DNA of 64,000 bases from Deinococcus sp. KNUC1210 (GTDB lineage Bacteria; Deinococcota; Deinococci; Deinococcales; Deinococcaceae), in the NCBI RefSeq assembly GCF_022344005.1, contig NZ_CP092190.1, positions 2,691,501-2,755,500 of the forward strand. Reading direction: 5' to 3'. A program made the translations under genes and the position numbers. Under the pieces are notes generated by a model. It saw only the letters and a list, made by a program, of their open reading frames with translations. It searched no databases and was not told where the DNA came from. Positions 19,790 through 27,137 of the stretch are shown in pieces (the stretch's first letter is position 1; each line of letters starts with the position of its first letter).

Positions 19790-20322
19790 CGCTGCATGGT
19801 AGCGGCTGGTGAAAGTCTCCACCATTCCAGATGAATGTCCAGACTGGCCAGCCACGCTTCCAGATCGTTGTGATGGGCAAACAGGCCGTTTACGACCCGC
19901 TGAGCGCTCAGCACGGCGCGGCTCAGTTCGTCGGGCGTCAGGTAGCCCTCTGCAATCGCGGCAGCGTATTCGTCGGCGTCGTGTAGAAAGGGCTGACCGT
20001 CCAGCCCGACGACCACATCCAGATACAGATCGCGGATCGTCCAGGCCTCCGCTTCGACGGTAACAGTGGCCATGTCGAGGTAAAAGCGCGACGGATGCGG
20101 GCTGCCGGGCCGATCCGTGAAGTGCGACACGATCAGATCGAGCGCCGGAATCAGATGGGCCTCAACGTGCGTCAGGTGGGGATGGTCGGGAACGTCGTTG
20201 GCGTAATGCAGGCCGTAAGGCGTGACTTCGGCGCGGCTCAGGGCTCGGACGACCTGCCCTCCGTCCAGCAGAATGCTCTGTGCCCCCAGATCGATGGTAT
20301 GCACGCGCACCGGATGAATCAC
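19786..20322 (-). CDS. DUF402 domain-containing protein
   Basis: 178 aa. Strands in the first 110 residues (including WTIRDLYLDVVVGLDGQPFLHDADEY) match DUF402, the FomD-like barrel that binds a metal and hydrolyses nucleoside di/triphosphates or nucleotidyl adducts in characterised members; the DxD-type acidic residues in YLDVVVGLDGQPFLHDADEY are consistent with this. A helical C-terminal tail follows. Its start overlaps the nucleoside hydrolase stop (20319-20322), so the two are coupled. A nucleotide-related role is inferred. Confidence 0.85.
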   Translation of the reverse strand: MIHPVRVHTIDLGAQSILLDGGQVVRALSRAEVTPYGLHYANDVPDHPHLTHVEAHLIPALDLIVSHFTDRPGSPHPSRFYLDMATVTVEAEAWTIRDLYLDVVVGLDGQPFLHDADEYAAAIAEGYLTPDELSRAVLSAQRVVNGLFAHHNDLEAWLASLDIHLEWWRLSPAATMQR

Positions 20323-21257
20323 AGGCGGGCCATCCGTTCAGTCAGCAGGGCATAGAAGCCGTCGGCATCCACCGTCACGGCGACATTGGCATTGGGCTGT
20401 TGCCCCGTGACCTGCCACTGGTCGCAGTTTGTACGGCCTGCGCTGGGGCCGCTGGTGGTGTCGATCTCCACGTACATCGGCCGGACTTCAAAGAGCTGCG
20501 GGGCAAGCAGGTAGGCGCTGGTGAGGGGGTCGTGCAGCGGGCCGCCGTTCCAGCCGTAGCGCTCGCGGTGGTGTTCGGCAAAGAATTCCAGCAACCCCGC
20601 GACCACCTCACCTGTGCGGCCCAGTGCGCGGAAGGGGGCGATGCGCTCGGGCGTGGCAATCGCCTGATGCGTGGCATTCAGGCCGAACATGGTGATCGGT
20701 ACACCGCTTCCGAAGACGATGGCAGCGGCGTGGGGGTCGCACAGCGCGTTGAATTCGGCGGCGGGTGTCCAGTTGCCCACGTCCAGACTGCCGCCCATCC
20801 ACACGATCTCGCGGATCAGCGGGGCGATGTCGGGAGCCAGCCGCAGGGCCAGCGCCACATTGGTGAGCGGGCCGGTGGGCAGCAGCGTCACCTGGTGCGG
20901 GCGCTCGCGAATCGCCTGCGCCATGAACAGGGCCGCATGCAGGTGTTCGGCAGCGCGGCTGGGTGCGGGCAACAGTGGGCCGTCCAGTCCGGTCTGGCCG
21001 TGCACCGATTCGGCACTCAGGCGCGGCACCAGCAGCGGGCGATCTGCACCGGGGTACACGGGCGTGCGGCTGCCGATCAGCTCCAGAGTGACCAGCGCAT
21101 TGCGCGTGGTGCGTTCCAGGCCGACGTTGCCGTAGGTGGTGCTCACGCCCAGCACCTCCAGTTCGGGGGCGGCGTGGGCGAGCAGAATATTGATGGCGTC
21201 GTCGTGACCGGGATCGCCGTCCAGGATGACAGGGCGCGGAACAGCAGGGGCAGGCAT
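20319..21257 (-). CDS. Inosine-uridine preferring nucleoside hydrolase
   Basis: 312 aa with the start at ATG 21257 (MPAPAVPRPVILDGDPGHDD); the open frame continues further upstream but reaches into the promoter of tRNA-Val. DGDPGHDDAINILLA carries the calcium-binding aspartates of the nucleoside hydrolase fold. VTLLPTGPLTNVALAL and the final block FNALCDPHAAAIVF are further family signatures. It cleaves ribonucleosides to base and ribose. First gene of a three-gene operon, divergent from the tRNA. Confidence 0.93.
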   Translation of the reverse strand: MPAPAVPRPVILDGDPGHDDAINILLAHAAPELEVLGVSTTYGNVGLERTTRNALVTLELIGSRTPVYPGADRPLLVPRLSAESVHGQTGLDGPLLPAPSRAAEHLHAALFMAQAIRERPHQVTLLPTGPLTNVALALRLAPDIAPLIREIVWMGGSLDVGNWTPAAEFNALCDPHAAAIVFGSGVPITMFGLNATHQAIATPERIAPFRALGRTGEVVAGLLEFFAEHHRERYGWNGGPLHDPLTSAYLLAPQLFEVRPMYVEIDTTSGPSAGRTNCDQWQVTGQQPNANVAVTVDADGFYALLTERMARL

Positions 21258-21347
21258 GCTGAAAGTGTAGACGTCAGGGCGCGGCCTTTGACACACCCAC
21301 GGCTGCATGCTACTATCCTTTCCGCTGCCCAGCAGCCCAAGATACCC

Positions 21348-21422
21348 AGACTCGTAGCTCAGGGGTAGAGCACTACATTGACACTGTAGGGGTCAGGAGT
21401 TCAAATCTCCTCGAGTCTACCA
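21348..21422 (+). tRNA. tRNA-Val (anticodon GAC)
   Basis: Cloverleaf is readable: acceptor stem 21348-21354 paired with 21412-21418, an 8-9 bp D arm region, anticodon arm CTACA-TTGACAC-TGTAG with anticodon GAC, T arm AGGAG-TTCAAAT-CTCCT, discriminator A and encoded CCA at 21420-21422. It immediately precedes an integrase gene and is the likely integration target of the element that follows. Confidence 0.95.
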
Positions 21423-21425
21423 ACC

Positions 21426-21452
21426 GCACCCGCTCCCAGAGCGGGTGCTTCT
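21426..21452 (+). terminator. Terminator of tRNA-Val
   Basis: Perfect 9-bp stem GCACCCGCT / AGCGGGTGC with a 5-nt loop, then TTCTCATT, four bases after the CCA end of the tRNA. Confidence 0.75.
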
Positions 21453-21490
21453 CATTGCCCGCGCGAAAATACGTCTCGAAAAGGCCTTCG

Positions 21491-21511
21491 TTGGCCATAG
21501 ATTGGCCATAG
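21491..21511. repeat. Two tandem 10-bp direct repeats, possible integrase arm sites
   Basis: TTGGCCATAG occurs at 21491-21500 and again at 21502-21511, between the tRNA-Val and the integrase stop. Short direct repeats beside the core att site are typical arm-type binding sites for tyrosine integrases with an N-terminal arm-binding domain. Functional role is inferred. Confidence 0.45.
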
Positions 21512-21618
21512 GATCTGCCGGACGCCGAAACCTGAGCTGAAGTGCAGACGTCCGAAAGGACAGAGCATGGAAGAGGTCAGGCACCGAAGCACCAGCCCCT
21601 CTGTTCCACCACACAAGC

Positions 21619-22812
21619 TCAGTCCGGATCGGCGTCCCCTTTCTGAGCGGACGCCCTGAACGCACGAATGGAGAATGACCCCGCCCGCAACTCGTCATCC
21701 AATACCCGCCGGTACGATCGGATGGTCACCGTCGAGTTCTTATGCCCCGCCCGAGCCGCAACCACGTCAATCGGCACCCCGGCACGAATTTGCCCAGTAA
21801 TATTCGTATGCCGACCGACATGACTGCTGATTTTCCTGATGCCGGCTGCCTTGCTCATCTGTTCAAGGATCCGGTTGACGTTCCGAGGCGCCACCCCGGT
21901 TCCGATCTGCGTCGTCACAATCAACCCGGTCTCCTGCCAGTCTTCCTGCGCCAAATCACGCCAGCTGTTCTGCCTGGCCTGATGCTCCCTGAGGACTTCG
22001 ATCATCTCGGCGTTCAGGTGAAACTGTCGGCGAGAAGTTGAGTTCTTCAACGCCGCTGTGATCACCGCCTCGTTTCCCACAAGGTGGACCTGCTGTTCGA
22101 GGCTCAGCGTCTGGCGGTTCCAGTCGACGTCGACCCACCGCAAGCCAAGCATCTCGCCACGTCGCAGACCCAAACCGAAGATGAGCCACGGAATGACCAT
22201 CAGAGGAAAGGCGTCGGCCGCTGGAAGCAATGCGTCCAGATCCGCCGGGTCGATAGCCTTTTTCGACGAGGGACGTTCCTTGTCTGAGTTCTGCGCTGCG
22301 ACTCTGTGAGCTGGCGCCGTGCCGCGGGCGATGATGCCGTCTCCCTCAGCAGCGCTCAACACCATCCGCAGGATCACGAACAGCTTCGTGCGTGTAGCCA
22401 CGGTGAGGGGTGGCAGGTCCTGGCCTTCGGCATCTTTGCGCTTGAGCATCGCCTTGTCGATCGTGCGCAGGTGCGCTGTGGTCAGCGCCTGCATCTGAAC
22501 ACTGCCGATGTGCGCGGGGATGTACGTCTCGAGATATAGACGGTACTGATGGAGTGTACTGGCCGCCACTTCCCCCTCACGCCGGGCAAGCCACTGCTCA
22601 CACCACGCCGTGAGGGTCAGCCGTTTCGGGACGGCCAGCTGACTCTCCTGCCGAGCCAGGTTCATTTTCGCCTGCATCCGCTCCGCTTCTGTTTTCGTCC
22701 GGCAGACTCCGCTGATCTTCCGCCGCTTGCCGGTCTCGTCGTACCCGGCCTCAATCCGCCACTGCCACAGCCCGCTCGGTAACTGGCTGACGTTCGCCCG
22801 GCCGCGGCTCAC
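21619..22812 (-). CDS. Tyrosine-type site-specific recombinase (integrase)
   Basis: 397 aa. N-terminal AP2-like arm-binding domain (WQWRIEAGYDETGKRRKISG, residues ~17-36), SAM-like core-binding domain (~70-170), and catalytic domain with Arg in GLGLRRGEMLGLRW, Lys in AALKNSTSRR, HxxR in SSHVGRHT, His in ARAGHKN and the nucleophile Tyr in TIRSYRRV. All catalytic residues are present, so the enzyme should be active. It lies just downstream of tRNA-Val, pointing at it, the standard arrangement of integrated elements. Start GTG overlaps the excisionase stop (GTGA). Confidence 0.96.
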   Translation of the reverse strand: MSRGRANVSQLPSGLWQWRIEAGYDETGKRRKISGVCRTKTEAERMQAKMNLARQESQLAVPKRLTLTAWCEQWLARREGEVAASTLHQYRLYLETYIPAHIGSVQMQALTTAHLRTIDKAMLKRKDAEGQDLPPLTVATRTKLFVILRMVLSAAEGDGIIARGTAPAHRVAAQNSDKERPSSKKAIDPADLDALLPAADAFPLMVIPWLIFGLGLRRGEMLGLRWVDVDWNRQTLSLEQQVHLVGNEAVITAALKNSTSRRQFHLNAEMIEVLREHQARQNSWRDLAQEDWQETGLIVTTQIGTGVAPRNVNRILEQMSKAAGIRKISSHVGRHTNITGQIRAGVPIDVVAARAGHKNSTVTIRSYRRVLDDELRAGSFSIRAFRASAQKGDADPD

Positions 22813-23006
22813 GTGGTGTACTTCCCTGACGCTGTGGCCACCCAGCGCTCCAGCTCAGCACGCGACACGCGGATGCTGCCGTCAATGGTGATGCTTGGGA
22901 TGATGCCTGCCCTGATCAGGCCGTACGTGCGGTCGCGCCCAATCTGAATTCGCTGCGACACCTGCTTGACCGTCAGCATCAACGGTTCGACCTTCTGCTC
23001 TGACAT
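22809..23006 (-). CDS. Excisionase / helix-turn-helix DNA-binding protein
   Basis: 65 aa. The sequence LTVKQVSQRIQIGRDRTYGL followed by IRAGIIPSITIDGSIRVSRA is the MerR-like winged helix of the excisionase (AlpA/Xis) family. It ends in LERWVATASGKYTT. It overlaps the integrase start, as xis-int pairs often do, and probably sets the direction of recombination and may also regulate the integrase. Confidence 0.9.
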   Translation of the reverse strand: MSEQKVEPLMLTVKQVSQRIQIGRDRTYGLIRAGIIPSITIDGSIRVSRAELERWVATASGKYTT

Positions 23007-23554
23007 GTTGCTCCTGTGCTACACACGCTCAAGGCGCGGAATCGATCGGCGTGTTACCCATGCTGGACAGGCTACCCTTTGTCAAGCGGCGGGGTGGTGA
23101 CGCTGAGCGGGCGACACGACAAAGCCCCCGGCGAAGGGGGCTCTCTTGTTGTCGCACCGGAGAGGGTCAGCGCGGCAGGGAAGTTGTCACGCGGAAAAAG
23201 GCTCGGTTGGCAGTCACCGGCTGGAGCTCGATCAGCCACTGCGTGCTGCTGTCTCCGGCCTGCCATACCTGCTGTGCGGTGTATTGCCTGGACGCGCCCC
23301 ACGGCACATTCCAGTTCCGGCAGCCACTTCAGGTGTACCCACGAGTACCGCTAGGCTCATCCAGCCGGGGCTATCCGAGGAATGGTCGTCTGTGCATCCC
23401 CTGGGCGCACCGATCGGCGTGACGCCGCAGCTATGGCGCACGCCTGCCAGCACCGCGAGCAGGACCGCCGGAGCGTGGAGAACCATTCCACGGCGGGTCG
23501 CCGCGCCGGCAGAGAAGGGCAGGATAGCCTGGCAGCATCGAAAAGGAGCGAACT
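23007..23554. other. Intergenic stretch, left part of the element
   Basis: About 550 bp with no supported gene. Several open frames cross it but none shows a domain, and they overlap one another on both strands. It contains one strong hairpin (23123-23142), and the upstream region of the excisionase and metallophosphoesterase genes. Confidence 0.5.
23123..23150. terminator. Intrinsic hairpin terminator
   Basis: Perfect 7-bp stem AGCCCCC / GGGGGCT with a 6-nt loop; T-rich sequence follows on both strands (CTCTTGTTG on plus, TTTGTC on minus), so it may act in either direction. It isolates the integrase module from the metallophosphoesterase gene. Confidence 0.6.
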
Positions 23555-24181
23555 GTGAAGATCGTCTGCATCAGCGACACCCATAACCGGCACGCCGAGC
23601 TTCAACTTCCACCCGGTGACGTGCTGGTTCACGCCGGCGACTACTCGATGCAGGGCCACGTTGCCGAGACTGAGGCCTTCCTGAGCTGGTTCGCGGCCCA
23701 GCAGCATCGGCACAAGGTGTTCATCGCCGGCAACCACGACTTCATCTTTGAGAAGCGCCGGAAGAAGGCCCGGGCGATGGTGCCGGACGGTGTCATCTAC
23801 CTGGAGGACGAGGGCGTCACGCTGGACGGCATACGGTTCTGGGGCTCGCCGGTCACGCCGACCTTCTTCGACTGGGCGTTCAATCATGGCCCGGCGACCA
23901 TCGGCAGCTACTGGGACGCCATCCCGGATGACACGGACGTGCTGATCACGCACGGCCCCGCGCAGGGCGTGCTCGACCGGGTGTTGCCGCACGGTCAGGC
24001 GGTCGGCTGCCCCAAGCTTCGGGCTGCCTTGGATACCCGCCTGCGCCCGAAGTTGCACGTCTTCGGGCACATCCACGAGGGGTATGGGCAGGAAGTGGAC
24101 GGTGAATTGACATCGGTGAACGCCGCGTTTCTTGACCACCGATATCAACCGCTGAATGCGCCAGTGGTGGTGACGGTCTAA
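23555..24181 (+). CDS. Calcineurin-like metallophosphoesterase
   Basis: 208 aa, complete. Metal-binding motifs in order: ISDTHNRH (DxH), VLVHAGDYS (GD), FIAGNHDFIF (GNHD), LITHGPAQG (GH-equivalent H), and FGHIHEGYG (GHxH). The arrangement is closest to the eukaryotic MPPED1/2-like subgroup also found in bacteria. Substrate unknown; phosphodiesters are expected. It converges on the CBASS effector gene with 31 bp between stops, inside the defence island. A cyclic-nucleotide phosphodiesterase role is possible but unsupported. Confidence 0.9.
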   Translation: MKIVCISDTHNRHAELQLPPGDVLVHAGDYSMQGHVAETEAFLSWFAAQQHRHKVFIAGNHDFIFEKRRKKARAMVPDGVIYLEDEGVTLDGIRFWGSPVTPTFFDWAFNHGPATIGSYWDAIPDDTDVLITHGPAQGVLDRVLPHGQAVGCPKLRAALDTRLRPKLHVFGHIHEGYGQEVDGELTSVNAAFLDHRYQPLNAPVVVTV

Positions 24182-24212
24182 AGCTGTTCTGAAGATGTTG
24201 CAGGCCAGGTGG

Positions 24213-25079
24213 TCAGCTCGCCCCCGTGGACTGTTCCAAGACTTCCTGTGCCCAGTGCGTGTTGAGCTGTTTTGCATGATGGTTCCACCACCATTCGGGG
24301 ATGACCGGCATGGACGTCCTGGCAAGGTGATACGTCGCCAGCAGGTAAACGGCGTCCTGTTCAGTGAGGTCGTCGCCCCGTTTTTCATAGTCGAGGGCCT
24401 GCTCGTAGGCTCGGGTCGCTCCCTGGCTCGCTCGGCCATAGCCGATGGCCAGGCGCACCAGGCCCAGCGAGAGTGCCGCCGTGGCCAGCGCGCTGGAGGT
24501 TTTCACGATGCCGGCCAGCGCCGCTGCCGGGTCTGGTACGGTCGCGCGAACGAGAGGGGTCAGAAACAGAAGGAAGTAAGCAGCGGCGCTCAGCAGGCCC
24601 ACGACCACCAGGAACCACATGAAGCGGTGAAGCCCTGCGGCTTGCTGCGCGGTGTACCACGCGGACTGCTTCGTGTTCTGAACAGCCCTGAGGGCTCCGA
24701 GAGGCGCTGTGGATTCAAAGTAGACGGTGTCGCCACGCTTCTTCGCCACCTCAGCCTTTTTCCTGGCAGAGGTGAGTGTGGCTGCCGCGAGGCGCTGGGG
24801 TTCCTTGATGGCCCAGCCGAAGCTGTCATGGTAGTCGCTCGCACGGGCGAACTGTTCAGCCTGTCCCTTGGTGGTGTCTGACAGGTAGGAAAAGTACTCT
24901 GCGGTAACGACGAGCAGGACAAGAATGATCGGCGTATAGAGAAAGTTCGGAAGAAGCCAGGTGCCCAGCACACCGAGCACAACAGCGGCCCCGCGGAGAC
25001 AGAGAGACCAGGCGAATTCCTGTTTGGCCCGGTGATAGGCCGCGATACGCTTGACCTGTTCACGCTGGTTTCCCGTCAT
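24213..25079 (-). CDS. S-4TM-type membrane effector of CBASS
   Basis: 288 aa from ATG 25079, preceded by AGGGGG at a good distance. A basic N-terminus (NQREQVKRIAAYHRAKQEF) leads to TM1 and TM2 (CLRGAAVVLGVLG and TPIILVLLVVTAEYFSYL). A soluble middle of ~95 residues contains NTKQSAWYTAQQ. TM3 and TM4 follow (FMWFLVVVGLLSAAAYFLLF and TSSALATAALSLGLVRLAIG), and a soluble C-terminal helix ends the protein. This is the plan of S-4TM (SMODS-associating 4TM) proteins: cyclic-nucleotide-gated membrane disruptors that kill infected cells. It sits 10 bp after the second CD-NTase, in the same unit. Assigned on architecture and context. Confidence 0.8.
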   Translation of the reverse strand: MTGNQREQVKRIAAYHRAKQEFAWSLCLRGAAVVLGVLGTWLLPNFLYTPIILVLLVVTAEYFSYLSDTTKGQAEQFARASDYHDSFGWAIKEPQRLAAATLTSARKKAEVAKKRGDTVYFESTAPLGALRAVQNTKQSAWYTAQQAAGLHRFMWFLVVVGLLSAAAYFLLFLTPLVRATVPDPAAALAGIVKTSSALATAALSLGLVRLAIGYGRASQGATRAYEQALDYEKRGDDLTEQDAVYLLATYHLARTSMPVIPEWWWNHHAKQLNTHWAQEVLEQSTGAS

Positions 25080-25089
25080 CTGTCCCCCT

Positions 25090-26130
25090 TCATACGCAGC
25101 TCGGAAAATGCGGGCCGAAGACGTCCTGCAGCTCCCGAGCTGCTGACGCATGTGCACCGAGCATGACAGCTGCATTGGCGCGCTGGACTGCCTGATGGGC
25201 TGCGACGGCAAGGTTCGAGAAGCGTTGTTTACCATCCCAGGACAGGTAGGCTCCAAGGTCGTGTAGATACCCTGCCGGATCCGGGCACTGCTGATGGACG
25301 CTGTGAGAGACATGGAGGAAGCAGTTCGCCAGTGCCACCAGGGGATCATCCGGATAGAAGGAACGGAGTGCCTGAACGCAGAGCACCTCGAGGTGATGAG
25401 AGCGAACCGGGTGACCCTGACGAGCATTCCAGAACTTCACCAGGCGAATCAGGCGGAGCAGGCGACCACCGCTCCACTGATTCATCTCACTCAGCTGCCG
25501 GGCATCGGCCCTGGGGTCCGTTTTCTGCCAGCCGCCCCTCCCGTCAGGGATCGCGAAGTAGTCGGTGTGTCCTGAGTCATTTTGCACTTCGAGCGCCGGG
25601 ACGATGTCGAACACCCAGGGAGACGACGTCAGGTTGAGCACGACGGCCACGCCGCTCCGGGCGATGCTGCTGTTCTGATACTGGTGGATGCGCTGGAGAC
25701 GGGCACGAATTTCGTTGAGTACCACCGTGGAATTGAAGAGTCCGGCCGACGTCAGGAAACGCGTTGAAACCGCAGGCTGAGAGTGAAAATAACCATCGAG
25801 CAGGTTGACCGGCGCAGGTCTCACGTCAACCTGCGCCGTCAGGGGGTCGAGGAAGCCCAGAGGGCTGGCCGTGACCTGAACCTGTCCCAGGTCGATCAGG
25901 AACATCAGATCGATGTCGTCCAGCGGCCGGATCTTGGTTCGCCTGGCGAAGGAGCCGAAGTGGACCATGCCGCCGGTCATCCTGGGAATCCCTGCACCGG
26001 CATTCATGGCTGCGATCAGGCTGCTGCGGAGGAAGTCTCTGCTCGACCTGGCCTGTGCGACCTGAAGGCTGTCCAGGTCCACGAGGTGCGATGAAAATTC
26101 TGAAAGTGCGGCGTAGATCGTTCGTGGCAT
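25090..26130 (-). CDS. CD-NTase (SMODS nucleotidyltransferase), CBASS, downstream copy
   Basis: 346 aa. The start ATG 26130 lies 2 bp after the stop of the upstream paralogue. The nucleotidyltransferase motif is intact: FGSFARRTKIRPLDDIDLMF (GSx10DDhD), and the third metal ligand is in WVFDIVPALEV. WQKTDPRADARQL and KFWNARQGHPVRSHHLEVL are C-terminal domain signatures of the SMODS family. Such enzymes make cyclic di- or trinucleotides after phage infection. It is a diverged tandem paralogue of the next gene, sharing the N-terminal TIYxAxSxF block and the FP-ending C-terminus. Product specificity cannot be read from sequence. Confidence 0.88.
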   Translation of the reverse strand: MPRTIYAALSEFSSHLVDLDSLQVAQARSSRDFLRSSLIAAMNAGAGIPRMTGGMVHFGSFARRTKIRPLDDIDLMFLIDLGQVQVTASPLGFLDPLTAQVDVRPAPVNLLDGYFHSQPAVSTRFLTSAGLFNSTVVLNEIRARLQRIHQYQNSSIARSGVAVVLNLTSSPWVFDIVPALEVQNDSGHTDYFAIPDGRGGWQKTDPRADARQLSEMNQWSGGRLLRLIRLVKFWNARQGHPVRSHHLEVLCVQALRSFYPDDPLVALANCFLHVSHSVHQQCPDPAGYLHDLGAYLSWDGKQRFSNLAVAAHQAVQRANAAVMLGAHASAARELQDVFGPHFPSCV

Positions 26131-26132
26131 GG

Positions 26133-27134
26133 TCAACTTCCGTAGTGTGGAAAGGTCTCGCCGAAGAGTCGTTGCCACCACAAGAACGCCAGTTCCGTTT
26201 TGCCTTGGTGCTCAGCTTCACGGGCTGCCCAGGCGTAGATCTCAGCGGTACGGGCATTTTTGGAGAACTGTGTGCGGCGTAGCCAGTCAACACCGAGATC
26301 GAGATCCGGCCCCATCTCTTTGGGATCCGGACAGGGCTGGAAGACGGCTTTCCGCAGGCGTTTGAAGCACGTTTCGAGCAACTCGGGCAGGTCTGAGGTC
26401 AGAAGATACCCTTCTGCTGTCATGGCCTCGACCACCAGGGTTTCCAGGTGATAGGAACCGAGCCGTGGGCTGGTCGACGCGTTCCAGTACTTGACCATCC
26501 TGATCAGCCCCAGGATCAACTCGCTGTGGCGTTTGACCGCTTTGTCCAGCTGCTGATGGTCCAGACGGGGATCCGTCTTCCACCAGTCCCCATTTCCGTT
26601 GGGAATCAGGTATCCACCAAGGTCCCCACCCTTGTAGATCGGTACGGCCGGGACCAGATCAAAGTTCCAGTCCCGGAAATCCAGCTGCAGTCGAACCGCC
26701 TGGAGACGCCGGTTGACACTGTCCGCCTTCAGGTCTCGCAGGTCCTTGAGGTGGTCTCGGATTGAGTCCAGGATCTTGAAGGAACTCACCTTGTCGGTCA
26801 GTGAATCCGTGAATGGCAGGAGCGGTCCGGCAGTGGCGTGGAGTTCGTAGCCGTATCGGTCGTATTCGATGGCCTGTGCTTCTGCCTGAGATCCGTCCAG
26901 GACGATCAGGAGGTCGATATCATCCAGCGGACGGCATTTCGTCTTGCGTGCGAAGGAGCCAAATCTGAGTGCTTCGCCTTTCAGGCTGGGGAATTCCGGT
27001 TCTTTTTCGGCGAGTTCCTTCAGGCGGCTGATGATGCTGAAGCTGCTGAGATCAGCTGCGGCGTCCTGATCTTCCGTGAGATCGACCACGGCCGTGCGAA
27101 AGGTGCTGAAGGCGCTGTAGATCGTCCAGGCCAC
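26133..27134 (-). CDS. CD-NTase (SMODS nucleotidyltransferase), CBASS, upstream copy
   Basis: 333 aa from a GTG start (MAWTIYSAFSTF), 3 bp after the hsdR stop. The active site is complete: FGSFARKTKCRPLDDIDLLI plus the third aspartate in NFDLVPAVPIYKG. WWKTDPRLDHQQLDKAVKRH and VKYWNASTSPRLGSYHLETL match the downstream copy. It is translationally coupled to hsdR on one side and to the second CD-NTase on the other. Two catalytically intact CD-NTases before one effector is unusual; they may form a heterodimer or make different signals. Confidence 0.88.
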   Translation of the reverse strand: MAWTIYSAFSTFRTAVVDLTEDQDAAADLSSFSIISRLKELAEKEPEFPSLKGEALRFGSFARKTKCRPLDDIDLLIVLDGSQAEAQAIEYDRYGYELHATAGPLLPFTDSLTDKVSSFKILDSIRDHLKDLRDLKADSVNRRLQAVRLQLDFRDWNFDLVPAVPIYKGGDLGGYLIPNGNGDWWKTDPRLDHQQLDKAVKRHSELILGLIRMVKYWNASTSPRLGSYHLETLVVEAMTAEGYLLTSDLPELLETCFKRLRKAVFQPCPDPKEMGPDLDLGVDWLRRTQFSKNARTAEIYAWAAREAEHQGKTELAFLWWQRLFGETFPHYGS

Positions 27135-27137
27135 CTG

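Noticed and set aside
23555..24181. Metallophosphoesterase as a CBASS component
   Set aside because: It is on the opposite strand and no known CBASS type has this family; proximity alone is not enough.
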